64,000 nucleotides of DNA from CAYYFV01 sp964451705 (GCA_964451705.1 CAYVIV010000001.1:1-64000); one strand, 5' to 3'; shown: positions 26,923-37,371, numbered from the stretch's first letter. Made by a program: numbers and translations. The notes: generated by a model from the letters alone, not told the origin.

Positions 26923-26950
26923 TTGATATTAAATTAGCACTGTATATAAA
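26923..26950 (+). promoter_or_regulatory. candidate groESL promoter overlapped by CIRCE
   Basis: TTGATA (26923-26928), 16-base spacer, TATAAA (26945-26950). The -10 lies inside the CIRCE spacer, so repressor binding would block polymerase directly. Confidence 0.5.
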
Positions 26951-26960
26951 AGAGTGCTAA
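26934..26960. promoter_or_regulatory. CIRCE operator (HrcA binding site)
   Basis: TTAGCACTG (26934-26942), nine bases, GAGTGCTAA (26952-26960). This is the CIRCE inverted repeat with one mismatch at the innermost base, and it sits 18 bases before groES. CIRCE is bound by HrcA, which is not in this window. Confidence 0.92.
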
Positions 26961-26978
26961 TTTATTTAACCCAATCAT

Positions 26979-27272
26979 ATGACTAAGTTACAGCCGTTGA
27001 ATGGCAATTTGATTGTAAGACCATTAATGCAAGAAACCCAAACTGCATCTGGAATTTTTATACCAGACTCAGGAGAAAAGAAACCGGGTCAAGGTGAGGT
27101 GCTGGCTGTGGGACCTGGTGCTTTAAAAGATGATGGTTCGCTTGTAGCTATGCAAGTGAAGGTAGGGGATAATGTCTTGTTTAAGAAGTACTCTCCAGAC
27201 GAATTTGAAATTGATGGTGATAAGGTTTTAGTTTTATCACAAAATGATGTTTTAGCAATTATCAATAACTAA
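26979..27272 (+). CDS. groES: co-chaperonin GroES
   Basis: 97 residues, the usual size. It forms the heptameric lid on GroEL. Family landmarks are the N-terminal LNGNLIVRP strand, the mobile loop QTASGIFIPDSGEKKPGQGEVLAVGPG and KVGDNVLFKKY...IDGDKVLVLSQNDVLAII. It follows the CIRCE operator and is 7 bases upstream of groEL, so the pair is heat-shock regulated. Confidence 0.96.
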   Translation: MTKLQPLNGNLIVRPLMQETQTASGIFIPDSGEKKPGQGEVLAVGPGALKDDGSLVAMQVKVGDNVLFKKYSPDEFEIDGDKVLVLSQNDVLAIINN

Positions 27273-27276
27273 ATAG

Positions 27277-28503
<1,227 letters not shown>

Positions 28504-28917
28504 GGAATTGTTGCTGGTGGTGGTACTGCATTAGTCTTAGCTTCTAAGGTTTTAGAGAATGTCGAAGGTTCTGGTGACTTTTTAACTGGCGTTCAGATTG
28601 TAAAAAATGCTTTAGATGCACCGTTAAGACAAATTGTAGAAAATGCCGGCAAGGAGCCTGCTGTGATTGTAGACAAAATTTTAAATAATCAGCAGGGACA
28701 TGGTTACGATGCTGCAAATGACACTATCGTAGATATGTTGCAAGCTGGAATTGTTGACCCTAAAAAAGTTACAAGATCTGCTTTACAAAATGCTGTGAGT
28801 ATTGCCTCTGTATTTTTGACTATGGAAGCTGCAATTACAGATATTCCTCAGCAAAAAGACACATCAAATACAGATATGCCTATGCCTCCAATGGGTGGAA
28901 TGGGTATGGGAATGTAA
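28504..28917 (+). pseudogene. groEL: GroEL C-terminal equatorial segment, in frame after the TAG
   Basis: Reads GIVAGGGTALVLASKVLENV directly after the TAG and continues through LRQIVENAGKEPAVIVDKI, GYDAANDTIVDMLQAGIVDPKKVTRSALQNA and the Gly-Met tail GGMGMGM. This is the missing C-terminal 137 residues of GroEL, fully conserved, with no other lesion. There is no plausible independent start at the break (the first in-frame ATG is at 28735; an ATT/TTG-type start would be needed earlier). The conservation argues against old decay: either the TAG is an error or recent, or it is read through. Confidence 0.85.
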
Positions 28918-28950
28918 TTTATCTAAGCATATATTATATTTTAGAGCCTA

Positions 28951-28979
28951 AACCAGGTCTGAAAAGACTTGGTTTTTTG
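28951..28979 (+). terminator. intrinsic terminator after groEL
   Basis: AACCAGGTCT-GAAA-AGACTTGGTT, a 10-bp stem with one G-T pair and a GAAA tetraloop, then a T-run. Confidence 0.9.
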
Positions 28980-29001
28980 TTGTAAATTAGGTAATTTATA
29001 G

Positions 29002-29355
29002 ATGTCTAATAAATTTTGTATGAACGAGTCTGAAATTGTAATTCCAGTGTCTTCTATTAAACGTAAAACAGAAGAGTCAAATGTGGGTGTAAATCCTTTG
29101 GCTCATAAAATAGATAAAAGGAAAGTAGAGGTTAGTTTGCCAAAATTTTTAAAATTATTGAGCAATCATGAACTAGATTACTTAATGCAGAAATATAGTA
29201 GTTCTCATATTTTGTTGAATGCAGATTTACTGTTGGATCTTACAAATTTGGAACCGCAGGCAGATGAGCAGACTCAAAGTGTCTCATTTTTAGCACTTGG
29301 TTTGCTTGGAGCATTGTTTTTAGGGTTTTTGATTTTATTAATTTACCTAGTTTAA
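29002..29355 (+). CDS. small tail-anchored membrane protein, unknown
   Basis: 117 residues. The soluble N-terminal ~90 residues include a VSLPKFLKLLSNHELDYLMQKY helix region. One C-terminal span (about 94-117, SFLALGLLGALFLGFLILL) ends the protein. No family recognised. Its TAA overlaps the pyrH ATG by one base (TAATG), placing it first in the pyrH-frr-rseP-dnaA operon. Confidence 0.6.
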   Translation: MSNKFCMNESEIVIPVSSIKRKTEESNVGVNPLAHKIDKRKVEVSLPKFLKLLSNHELDYLMQKYSSSHILLNADLLLDLTNLEPQADEQTQSVSFLALGLLGALFLGFLILLIYLV

Positions 29356-30056
29356 TGTATAAGAGAATATTATTGAAGCTTTCTGGAGAATTATTTGCAG
29401 GAGAATCAGGAGTTTTTGACTACGAAAAAATTGAGGATTTAGCTTCCCACATTTACAAGTTTGCTCAGCAAAATTCTTTGAATTTGGCAATTGTGGTTGG
29501 GGCAGGGAATTTGTGGCGGCATCGAGACAATTCACACTTAGCACTGTCTAGAGTGTTATCTGACCAGTTAGGCATGTTGTCGACTAACTATAATGCTATA
29601 TTGTTGTCGATTGCTTTAAAATCTGTCGGTGCAAAATCTACTGTTTACTCTGCTTTTGGTAACTCTAAGATGACTCAAGATTACGAGCCTAAAGTAGCTC
29701 AAACAGCCTTAGATGAGAACCATATAGTTGTACTCGCAGGAGGGACAGGTAATCCATATTGTACTACAGATTTAGCTTCTGTGTTACGAGCTTTAGAGTT
29801 GGAATGCCAGGTTGTATTTAAGGCAACGAACGTAGACGGAGTTTATGATAAAGATCCAAATAAATATGCTGATGCTAAGAGGTTTGACACTCTAAGTTTT
29901 GCTAAAGCTTTAGAACTAGATTTGAAAGTTATGGATAGATCTGCATTTGGAATGGCAATGGAGAATGATTTACCACTATTAGTTTTTGATTTTAGCAAGT
30001 CTAATTCCTTGCAAAATGTTTATGAGGATCATAGTATTGGAACCTTAGTTTCTTAA
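29355..30056 (+). CDS. pyrH: UMP kinase
   Basis: 233 residues. Phosphorylates UMP to UDP with ATP in pyrimidine synthesis; hexameric amino-acid-kinase fold. Motifs: RILLKLSGELFAG at the N-terminus, VVGAGNLWRHRD (usual form GGGNIFRG), VVLAGGTGNPYCTTDLASVLRA, FKATNVDGVYDKDP and LKVMDRSAFGMAMENDLPLLVFD. The next gene, frr, follows after 20 bases, the very common pyrH-frr order. Confidence 0.95.
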   Translation: MYKRILLKLSGELFAGESGVFDYEKIEDLASHIYKFAQQNSLNLAIVVGAGNLWRHRDNSHLALSRVLSDQLGMLSTNYNAILLSIALKSVGAKSTVYSAFGNSKMTQDYEPKVAQTALDENHIVVLAGGTGNPYCTTDLASVLRALELECQVVFKATNVDGVYDKDPNKYADAKRFDTLSFAKALELDLKVMDRSAFGMAMENDLPLLVFDFSKSNSLQNVYEDHSIGTLVS

Positions 30057-30076
30057 AAATTTTTTAACTTTTTTTT

Positions 30077-30637
30077 ATGAATGTACATTCTATTATAGAC
30101 GACGCGAAACAAGATTTTGAGAGATCCTATGCGTACTTAAAGTCGGAGTACTCTAAGATTTCGACTGGCAAGGCTTCGCCGGCTGTGTTAGAAAATGTCC
30201 AGGCAGAAGCTTATAGTATGCAACAGCCATTAAAATCACTTAGTGTTATCAGTCCGCAGGACTCACAGACTTTGATAGTTAAACCATTTGATAAATCTAC
30301 TTTAAAAGATTTAGAATCGGCAATTCAGGCAGCTAACTTGGGGCTTAATCCTACCAATATGGGTGAGCACTTGTTAGTGAGTTTCCCACCTTTAACTGAA
30401 GAAAGAAGAATTGAGATTGCAAAAAAACTTAAAGTAGATGCTGAAGAGGTTAAGGTGTCTATCAGAAAAGCGCGACAAAAGGCTCAGCAGAGGTTTAAAG
30501 AACTTGAATCAAATGCAGAGATTTCAAAGGATGATTTAGTGTCTGCAGAAAAGAAACTACAATTACAAGTTGATGCAGCTAATGACACAATTGAAGAGAT
30601 TTTAAAGCAAAAACAAGCTGATATAATGAAAGTTTAA
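30077..30637 (+). CDS. frr: ribosome recycling factor
   Basis: 186 residues, normal length. With EF-G it splits post-termination ribosomes. Recognised by STGKASPAVLENVQAEAY, ISPQDSQTLIVKPFDKSTLKDLESAIQAANLGLNP, PPLTEERRIEIAKKLK and VSIRKARQKAQQRFKELE. Its stop overlaps the rseP start by one base (TAATG). Confidence 0.96.
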   Translation: MNVHSIIDDAKQDFERSYAYLKSEYSKISTGKASPAVLENVQAEAYSMQQPLKSLSVISPQDSQTLIVKPFDKSTLKDLESAIQAANLGLNPTNMGEHLLVSFPPLTEERRIEIAKKLKVDAEEVKVSIRKARQKAQQRFKELESNAEISKDDLVSAEKKLQLQVDAANDTIEEILKQKQADIMKV

Positions 30638-32160
30638 TGATAAATATACTGGGAGTTTTATTGATTATTTTTTTCCTGATTTTAATTCATGAATTTGGGC
30701 ATTATATTGTAGCCAAAAGAAATGGGGTTAAAGTTCATGAATTTGCTATTGGTTTTGGACCGACTTTTTGTAGGTTTAAAAAGTATGGAACACTGTTTAA
30801 GCTAGGAATCTTACCTTTGGGAGGCTATGTTAAACTACATGGAGAGGATAGTTTTGACCCAAAGCTGCGTAAGGATAAGGCATCGTTTGCATCTAAAACA
30901 CCTTGGCAAAAAACAAAGATTATCTGTGCTGGTGTTTTTATGAATTTCTTAGTTTTTTGGGTTTTGTATAGTATTTCTTTAGTTGTTGGTACTCAGCCTT
31001 TAATCTTGAATTATGATGAGTTTAAGGAGCAAATAAACAGCCCATCAACAATTGTATACCATGGTTCTTATGTTAAAAATTCTCAGGAACAAGAGTTAGA
31101 GGGTACCAAAGTTTTGAAAGATCAAACTCTGACAAGTTTTGTCGACATAAACGGCCCTGTACAACAGCTTGAATCTATAAGTAATTTGGATTATGAACTG
31201 TTTCCAAGCTTGAGCCTGCCAGTTGTTAAACTTTTAGATATTGGTCCGAAATCTTCTTTATTTGGTCGCTTAGAGCCAGGTGATACTATTGTGAAAGTTA
31301 ATGATAAGATTGTTTTTTCTAAAGAAGAATTTATGAATCTGTTGTCTTCTTCAAAGCTTTTAAACTTACAGGTTTTAAAGAGTACTGGTCTTGAGACTTT
31401 AACTTTTGAGCCTAATCAAGCTCAGTTGTATGTTTCTAAAGTTCAGCCAAATTCTTTAGCTCAGCAGGCAGGAGTTATGTCTGGGTGGACTTTAAATTCG
31501 ATTGAGGGCCTTGATAGCTTAGAAGAAACAGATTTGGCGATACAGGTTGTACAAAGTCTTGCTACTACTGGAAAGGATTCGCTTAAGTATAGTTTTTTAA
31601 ATCAAAGACAAGAGTTAGTTGAATTAGAGTTGACTCCCACGCAGAGTGGTACAATTGGAGTTTATTTATCAGAGACATTTTCAGTACCAAATTTGGATAT
31701 GAATTTGGTTTTTGAGGATTCTAGTTTTAGTTTGATTAATTCAGCCAAGCAGCAATATAGTTTTTTGCAAGCACCTTGGGTGGCACTTAGTAGAGGTTAT
31801 GAGGTGGCTCAATTGAGTGCCGTTGCAATTTCGAACACCTTTGTCTCTATTTTCACCCGTTTAGAGGTTTCAGAAGAAGTCGGAGGTCCTATACAAGTAT
31901 TTAATACTGGTAAAGAATTTGTTGCAGTGGGTGGTACTGCTTTGTTAAATTTTGTTGCACTAATTTCTTTGACACTAGCTGTCGTAAATATTTTGCCGAT
32001 TCCCGCCTTGGATGGAGGCAGATTATTGTTTATAATTATAGAGGCTTTTAGAGCAAAGGCTTTAAATCCAAAATATGAATCTGCCATTCATGCTTTAGGA
32101 TTTGTACTACTTTTACTAATGATTTTTGTTATCTCAATATTTGATATTATTAGACTTTAG
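30637..32160 (+). CDS. rseP: M50 site-2 metalloprotease, RseP-like
   Basis: 507 residues. Intramembrane zinc protease with HEFGH (18-22) in the first span, IGFGPTFCRFKKYGTLFKLGILPLGGYVKLHGED, a PDZ-like region around FGRLEPGDTIVKVNDKIV (about 205-225), a second looser PDZ-like stretch, and the third metal ligand in LPIPALDGGRLLFIIIEA. Family members cut anti-sigma factors or clear signal peptides. No anti-sigma factor is visible nearby. The periplasmic part is somewhat longer than the usual ~420-450-residue enzymes. Confidence 0.92.
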   Translation: MINILGVLLIIFFLILIHEFGHYIVAKRNGVKVHEFAIGFGPTFCRFKKYGTLFKLGILPLGGYVKLHGEDSFDPKLRKDKASFASKTPWQKTKIICAGVFMNFLVFWVLYSISLVVGTQPLILNYDEFKEQINSPSTIVYHGSYVKNSQEQELEGTKVLKDQTLTSFVDINGPVQQLESISNLDYELFPSLSLPVVKLLDIGPKSSLFGRLEPGDTIVKVNDKIVFSKEEFMNLLSSSKLLNLQVLKSTGLETLTFEPNQAQLYVSKVQPNSLAQQAGVMSGWTLNSIEGLDSLEETDLAIQVVQSLATTGKDSLKYSFLNQRQELVELELTPTQSGTIGVYLSETFSVPNLDMNLVFEDSSFSLINSAKQQYSFLQAPWVALSRGYEVAQLSAVAISNTFVSIFTRLEVSEEVGGPIQVFNTGKEFVAVGGTALLNFVALISLTLAVVNILPIPALDGGRLLFIIIEAFRAKALNPKYESAIHALGFVLLLLMIFVISIFDIIRL

Positions 32161-32163
32161 TTT

Positions 32164-33615
32164 ATGAATACTCATACAGAAACCTGGAAAACCGTCTTAG
32201 AATCTTTATCTGAAAAGATTAAAAAAACTGATTTTTTAGTTTGGTTTCAAGATACCAATATAGTAGAGATAACTGATAAGAAAGTGGTAATTGGTTTGCC
32301 TTCAATTTTTGCAGAGGAATGGTTTAAGAAGAAATATATAAACTTTATTAAAGACTCTTTAAAGAGTTTAGAATTACCAAAAGAGGTTGAGTTTAAGACA
32401 GATACATCTTTAACCAATGATGGAGGTGTCGATTTACGTGCTTTTTTCAATACTGTTGAAAGGAAACCAAGAAAGGTTGCTGCGGGTAGTTCTAAGGGCC
32501 AGGAACTGGCTCCACGGACCCTCCCTCAGACAAGATCTAATCCTAGTTCTTATACCAGGCCCGCAAGTTTAAATTACAAATATACTTTGGAAAGTTTTGT
32601 TGTAGGTACAAATAGCCGTTTGGCTCATGCAGCATGTTGTGCAGTGGCAAAGAAACCTGGTTTGGCTTATAATCCTTTGTTTATTTATGGAGATGTTGGT
32701 TTGGGTAAAACACATTTATTACAAGCAACTGGTAACTCGATTTTGAAGAAGGCTCATAATGTAGTTGCCTATGTGACAGCAGAAAAGTTTACAAATGAAA
32801 TTGTAGAAGCTATTAAAAAGAATAGTGTGCGTACTTTTAGAAATAAATATAGGCATGTGGATTGTCTTATTATTGATGATATTCAGTTTTTGGCTGGTAA
32901 GAGTAGAACTCAAGAGGAGTTTTTTCACACTTTTAATGAGTTGTATCATGATAATAAGCAAATTATTATTAGTTCTGACAAACCTCCTAAAGACTTGTCT
33001 GGAGTTGAAAGTAGATTGGTTAGTAGATTTGAAATGGGAATGATTGTAGATGTTACTTTTCCTGATTACGAAACCTGTTTAGCTATTTTAATGCGAAAGG
33101 CAGCTGACTTAGAGGTCTTAATTCCTTCTGAGGTACTTGAGTTCATTGCCTCTAATGTGCATTCTTCGATTAGAGAACTAGAAGGTGTTTTGGTCCAAGT
33201 TGTTGCACAATCCCAACTAGAACAGGTTTTACCGAGTATAGAATCGGTAAGTCGTTTATTGTCTAAGCTTGGTAAATTAACTAACTCACCTAATTTTGAG
33301 ATGGCTAAGGAGTCTTCTTTAGATAAGGTAAAGTCTATGGATGATGTTATTGTGCTAGTGTCTGATTACTTTAATTTAACTAAGTCTGATTTAACTGGTA
33401 TTAAACGTTCGCGAGATATAATGTTACCTCGTCAGATATGTATATATATATTACGGAATGATTTTGAATATTCTTTTGAAAAAATAGGCAAGGCATTTGG
33501 TGGCAGAAACCATACAACTGCTATGCATGCTTTTAAGAAAGTAAAAAAACAAATTAAGAAAGATTCGAAACTGTTAATAAACACAAATGAACTGCGTAAA
33601 TTAATTGGAGTATAA
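32164..33615 (+). CDS. dnaA: chromosomal replication initiator DnaA
   Basis: 483 residues with four domains: N-terminal domain I (WKTVLESLSEKIKKTDFLVWF), a variable linker (about 88-135), AAA+ domain with Walker A FIYGDVGLGKTHLLQATGN and Walker B CLIIDDIQFLAGK, and C-terminal DNA-binding helix-turn-helix with ICIYILRNDFEYSFEKIGKAFGGRNHTTAMHAFKKV. It begins 3 bases after rseP and ends 3 bases before the FecR-like gene, so there is no flanking non-coding DNA that could be the origin, and no dnaN follows. Confidence 0.97.
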   Translation: MNTHTETWKTVLESLSEKIKKTDFLVWFQDTNIVEITDKKVVIGLPSIFAEEWFKKKYINFIKDSLKSLELPKEVEFKTDTSLTNDGGVDLRAFFNTVERKPRKVAAGSSKGQELAPRTLPQTRSNPSSYTRPASLNYKYTLESFVVGTNSRLAHAACCAVAKKPGLAYNPLFIYGDVGLGKTHLLQATGNSILKKAHNVVAYVTAEKFTNEIVEAIKKNSVRTFRNKYRHVDCLIIDDIQFLAGKSRTQEEFFHTFNELYHDNKQIIISSDKPPKDLSGVESRLVSRFEMGMIVDVTFPDYETCLAILMRKAADLEVLIPSEVLEFIASNVHSSIRELEGVLVQVVAQSQLEQVLPSIESVSRLLSKLGKLTNSPNFEMAKESSLDKVKSMDDVIVLVSDYFNLTKSDLTGIKRSRDIMLPRQICIYILRNDFEYSFEKIGKAFGGRNHTTAMHAFKKVKKQIKKDSKLLINTNELRKLIGV

Positions 33616-33618
33616 AAT

Positions 33619-35244
33619 ATGAAAAATTTATATTATAGACCGAACCCTAGTTTTTCTAACTCTCGGTCACATTCAAATAGAAATTCTGAACTTAATGGAT
33701 CTTCCGGAGGGGTTAAATTGATTATATTTTTGATATTTGCTTTTGTACTTTATAGTATTTTTTCAGGTTCAGACCCTGCTAGTTCTGGAGTTACCGGTTA
33801 TCAGGGTTTAAGTTTGTCGAAGGCAGATGGAAATATTCGAGTTTTAGACAATCAAAACAAAGTATTGGAAAATATTACATACCCTTTTGAATTCAAGCCG
33901 GGGTACACATTACTGACCTCCACGAAGGCCTCTGCGATTTTGTCTTATAATGGTTCTCTAACTTTTAGATTATCTCCTAGTAGCAAGTTTAGTTATGATA
34001 GTATTGAAGGTAATCTAAAACAGCCTGATTTAAACTTTAGTTTGACTAGCGGCCAGGTATGGGTGAGTAATAACTTTCCCGTTGTTGACAGTCCAATGAT
34101 TAAAATTGCAGCTAATTACTTGTCTGTAGATGCTAAGAGTTCTTCTTTTAATTTGAAAAGTGCTTTACCAGAATCAATTTCTGTTTTGAGTGGGAATTTA
34201 TTGGTGACTATTCTCAATGACTCAGATAAATCCGTGTTGGATCAAATTAAATTAGATTTAGGCAAACAGTTAACACTTGATAATGAAAGTTATAACAAAT
34301 TTAAAAATAGAGAGGTTGCTTCTGTGATTTCTACTTTGCAGGCTAATTTAATTAAATCGCCCTGGTATAAATGGAATGTGGCACTTGACTCTAATAATGT
34401 CTATACTGCCTTTTCTGAATTTGAGGAGCAGTTTAAACTAGCACAAGTTTCTGACTCAGAAAGTATTTTGGACTCTGAACTTTTAAACTCTGAATTATCT
34501 GAACAAGAGGTAACTCAAACTCAAGCGATTCAAGAGAAGCAAATATTGGACCCTAATATACAACCTGTAGTTTTGCTTCCAGAGCAAGGTGTGGTTCAAA
34601 CCGAAGAAAGAGTTATTTTAAAAGGTACGGTGCCAGTTAATACAGAAAAGGTGATGGTGATATCTTATGATGAAAAAGAGCCACTTCCATATGTTTTAAA
34701 GGAGTTTAAGCCAGGTACTAAGACTTTTAAATATTATGCTAGTTATGATCCTGGCATAGGTAATGTTTTGGTTGGAAAAAATAAATTTGATATAGTTGCA
34801 ATTTTTGCTGATGGCTCTCAAAGTCCTAAAACAACTTTTGAATTTGAATATGTTGATAAAGCTCAGCTTGCAGCAGCTCAGGCTCAAAATGGTCTTAAGC
34901 AGGAGGTAACTATAAGTCCACTTGAGAACACAAGCCTTGCGATTACAACAGATCCTGATTTGTTATCTATTAAAACACTTAATGGCAAGGCTTTTGAAGA
35001 TGGCTTTGAACTGGATGCCAATAGAGGTTTCCTTCAAGGTACTGCCTCTAAGGAAGTTAAGGCCTTGTTTGTAAATGGATTTAAATTAACTAGATTTACT
35101 GCAAATTCAGGAAGTTTTCACTATATCATGTCTCCAAGTTTTGGCACTTTGAAAGTAGGTGCGAATAAACTAGAAATTTATGGGATTTTAAATACCGGTA
35201 CAAAAACCCCTGTCTTGAGTGCCACTGTTTACTACCAGCCATAA
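33619..35244 (+). CDS. membrane-anchored FecR-domain protein
   Basis: 541 residues. A cytoplasmic Asn/Ser/Arg-rich start is followed by one span (about 33-51, VKLIIFLIFAFVLYSIF) and an outer region. About 70-200 resembles a FecR domain: GYTLLTSTKASAILSYNGSLTFRLSP followed by FSLTSGQVWVSNNFP and a repeat-like second half ending SVLSGNLLVTI. The C-terminal half contains Ig-like beta stretches around VILKGTVPVNTEKVMV and ALFVNGFKLTRF. No partner FecI-type sigma factor is adjacent. Co-transcribed with dnaA (3-base gap), which is an unusual partner. Confidence 0.7.
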   Translation: MKNLYYRPNPSFSNSRSHSNRNSELNGSSGGVKLIIFLIFAFVLYSIFSGSDPASSGVTGYQGLSLSKADGNIRVLDNQNKVLENITYPFEFKPGYTLLTSTKASAILSYNGSLTFRLSPSSKFSYDSIEGNLKQPDLNFSLTSGQVWVSNNFPVVDSPMIKIAANYLSVDAKSSSFNLKSALPESISVLSGNLLVTILNDSDKSVLDQIKLDLGKQLTLDNESYNKFKNREVASVISTLQANLIKSPWYKWNVALDSNNVYTAFSEFEEQFKLAQVSDSESILDSELLNSELSEQEVTQTQAIQEKQILDPNIQPVVLLPEQGVVQTEERVILKGTVPVNTEKVMVISYDEKEPLPYVLKEFKPGTKTFKYYASYDPGIGNVLVGKNKFDIVAIFADGSQSPKTTFEFEYVDKAQLAAAQAQNGLKQEVTISPLENTSLAITTDPDLLSIKTLNGKAFEDGFELDANRGFLQGTASKEVKALFVNGFKLTRFTANSGSFHYIMSPSFGTLKVGANKLEIYGILNTGTKTPVLSATVYYQP

Positions 35245-35246
35245 GT

Positions 35247-36233
35247 TTAGAGATATTTTTGTTTGTTAATATTGTGTTGAGCATTAGATTTAGAAAATAC
35301 AGTTTCCCCATTTGATGCCTTGGAGAGATAAAACCAATACTTGCTGCTTTTTGGGTTGAGAGCTGCATAAATGCTTTCATATCCTGGGTTTGCTATAGGA
35401 GTTGGGGGTAGCCCTTTGTTCTTTCTTAAATTATAGGGGGAGTCTGCTTGTAAATCCTGGAATGTAATTTGATTGTTATCTTTTAGATATAGTAAGGCGG
35501 CATCTATACCAAGCGTCCACTCATTTTCTAGGCGTTTCCAAATAATCCCAGAGACTAGTAGTTTGTCTTTTGGTGATTTGACCTCTTTTTCAATTAAGGA
35601 AGCAACTATGATAGTTGAATATAGGTCTTTTCGTGGAAGCTGTTTTAATTTCTCTTGGTAATCGCTTGGTAACTTATTACTAAAATTATCTAACATTTTT
35701 TTTAGTAACTGATTGGGATTGTTATTGTTTAGATCTAAATGATATGTATCTGGGAATAAGAGGCCTTCAAAGCTTTTTAGGTTGTTCAATGATTCTACTT
35801 CAAATATTTTATGTTGAATCTCACATTTTTGGAGACATTGGCCAGGGGCTATAGCTTGTATTTCTGTTGTTTTTAGCCCTTCAGGTATTAGGATGACCTG
35901 AGTGTTTGACTGATATTTTTGTAGTATTGTACTAATTTCTTGATAGCTAGCATTTGATGGTATTAAGAAGTTACCAGCCATTAATTTGTTTTCTTCTTCT
36001 TGAGTTTTTAAGTAGGTCTTAAATAAAATTTTTGACTCTATTAAGTCTTTTTCTTTAAGAATATCACTAATCATATTTAAACTAGCTCCTTTTGGAATTT
36101 GGATTTCAATTTTGGTAGTTTCTGTTTTCCCAATGAAAAGATTACCAAGTATAACCGCAGTTAAAATTAGGATGCTAGGTTTTAACTTAGATGTTTTTTT
36201 CTGAGATTGTTTGTAGCTACTTTTATATCTCAT
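35247..36233 (-). CDS. mltG: endolytic murein transglycosylase MltG
   Basis: 328 residues. A single-span anchored lytic transglycosylase that cuts nascent glycan strands. Basic N-terminus then one span (about 21-36), a LysM-like segment IEIQIPKGASLNMISDILKEKDLI, and the YceG catalytic core with IVASLIEKEVKSPKDK (catalytic Glu in IEKE), WTLGIDAALLYL, DSPYNLRKNKGLPPTPIANPG and YWFYLSKASNGETVFSK. It directly follows the ybaB-like gene and converges on the FecR-like gene with a 2-base gap and no terminator. Confidence 0.94.
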   Translation of the reverse strand: MRYKSSYKQSQKKTSKLKPSILILTAVILGNLFIGKTETTKIEIQIPKGASLNMISDILKEKDLIESKILFKTYLKTQEEENKLMAGNFLIPSNASYQEISTILQKYQSNTQVILIPEGLKTTEIQAIAPGQCLQKCEIQHKIFEVESLNNLKSFEGLLFPDTYHLDLNNNNPNQLLKKMLDNFSNKLPSDYQEKLKQLPRKDLYSTIIVASLIEKEVKSPKDKLLVSGIIWKRLENEWTLGIDAALLYLKDNNQITFQDLQADSPYNLRKNKGLPPTPIANPGYESIYAALNPKSSKYWFYLSKASNGETVFSKSNAQHNINKQKYL

Positions 36234-36542
36234 TTATTGTAGACCAGACGTTAAGTCTCCTAAAATACCCTTCATATTTTGTGCAGCAACTTCTTGTGAT
36301 TTTTTAATACCTTTGGTCATCGCTGTTACCATATCTTTTTCTAACTGTGCTTTGAGGTCTGCATCTATTACATCTGAATGAATTTCTACAGACTGTGGTT
36401 GTTGTTCTGCATTGAACTTAATTGTTACTAGCCCTTCAGAGGCTTCAATTATCATTTTTTTTAGTTCGTCTTGTATTTTCTTAGCTTGTTTTTTTAATTC
36501 CATCAGTTTCTTTATGTCTTTAAACTTTCCAAATGCATTCAT
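36234..36542 (-). CDS. ybaB: YbaB/EbfC nucleoid-associated protein
   Basis: 102 residues, the usual size. Small DNA-binding dimer: ELKKQAKKIQDELKKMIIEASEGLVTIKFNAEQQPQSVEIHSDV, then KDMVTAMTKGIKKSQEVAAQNMKGILG. In many bacteria this gene sits beside dnaX-recR; here it is followed without a gap by mltG. Confidence 0.88.
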   Translation of the reverse strand: MNAFGKFKDIKKLMELKKQAKKIQDELKKMIIEASEGLVTIKFNAEQQPQSVEIHSDVIDADLKAQLEKDMVTAMTKGIKKSQEVAAQNMKGILGDLTSGLQ

Positions 36543-36570
36543 TTTATTATGTTATTAATTTACCTTTAAC

Positions 36571-36599
36571 ATTCTATGAAAATTTCTCTTGATTTTCAA
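36571..36599 (-). promoter_or_regulatory. promoter for ybaB-mltG
   Basis: On the minus strand TTGAAA (36599-36594), 17-base spacer, TAGAAT (36576-36571), about 29 bases before ATG 36542. Confidence 0.6.
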
Positions 36600-36656
36600 G
36601 GGATGTTCTTGTAGTGTAGATCTACTTTTAAACACATTCAATAGCAAATTAAGGGT

Positions 36657-37310
36657 ATGAAAAGTATAAAATTAGAATTTTCGCTTAGAGATAAGACGCA
36701 AGATGCAAATGCATTACGTGCAGATGGTAAAGTACCGGGTGTAATCTATGGTCCGGAGCTTAAAAATACTGTTGTTTACATACAGCATCAGGATTTACGC
36801 AAAGCCTACAATTCACCAAATGACAACCTACAGGTTGAGTTTGAGCTAGATGGAAGAACTCATATTGGTTTATTTAGAGATGTAAAAGTAGACTACCTTA
36901 TGGATAAAATTACACATTTTGATGTTTTTGTTCCGAAAGAAAGTGCTTCCATGCTATTCCATATGCCTATTCAATTTACTGGCCAGTCTTTGGCTGTTAA
37001 AAATTTAGGTGCAGTTTTAGAACAGTATATGGAGACTATTCCAGTGGAGTGTACTTTGGCTAACTTGCCGGAAGTTTTAGAGGTGGACATTTCACCTTTG
37101 GTAGAATTAGGTTCAATTATTAAAGTCAAGGACCTATCTATACCTGAGAATGTTCAGTTTAAAACTGCAGATTCTCACTCTGTAGTGGCTTCTAAAGCTC
37201 CTAAGCGAGTTGTTACAGTTGTCGAGACTCCAGTTGGAGGAGTTGCTGAGGGTGATGCAGATGAATCTGCTGACTCTACCGCAAGCTCCGAAGAGACTGC
37301 AAGTGAATAA
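36657..37310 (+). CDS. rplY: 50S ribosomal protein bL25, long Ctc form
   Basis: 217 residues. Binds 5S rRNA. N-terminal L25 domain: RDKTQDANALRADGKVPGVIYGP and GRTHIGLFRDVKVDYLMDKITHFDVF. The C-terminal TL5/Ctc beta domain contains IPVECTLANLPEVLEVDISPLVELGSIIKVKDL, and an acidic Ser/Glu tail ends the protein. It is monocistronic with its own terminator. Confidence 0.93.
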   Translation: MKSIKLEFSLRDKTQDANALRADGKVPGVIYGPELKNTVVYIQHQDLRKAYNSPNDNLQVEFELDGRTHIGLFRDVKVDYLMDKITHFDVFVPKESASMLFHMPIQFTGQSLAVKNLGAVLEQYMETIPVECTLANLPEVLEVDISPLVELGSIIKVKDLSIPENVQFKTADSHSVVASKAPKRVVTVVETPVGGVAEGDADESADSTASSEETASE

Positions 37311-37347
37311 CCAGTGGTTTAGAGCTTTATAAATATCTTGAAAATTT

Positions 37348-37371
37348 AGTCCACTTACGGTGGACTTTTTT
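37348..37371 (+). terminator. intrinsic terminator after rplY
   Basis: AGTCCAC-TTACG-GTGGACT, a 7-bp stem followed by a run of T. Confidence 0.88.
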
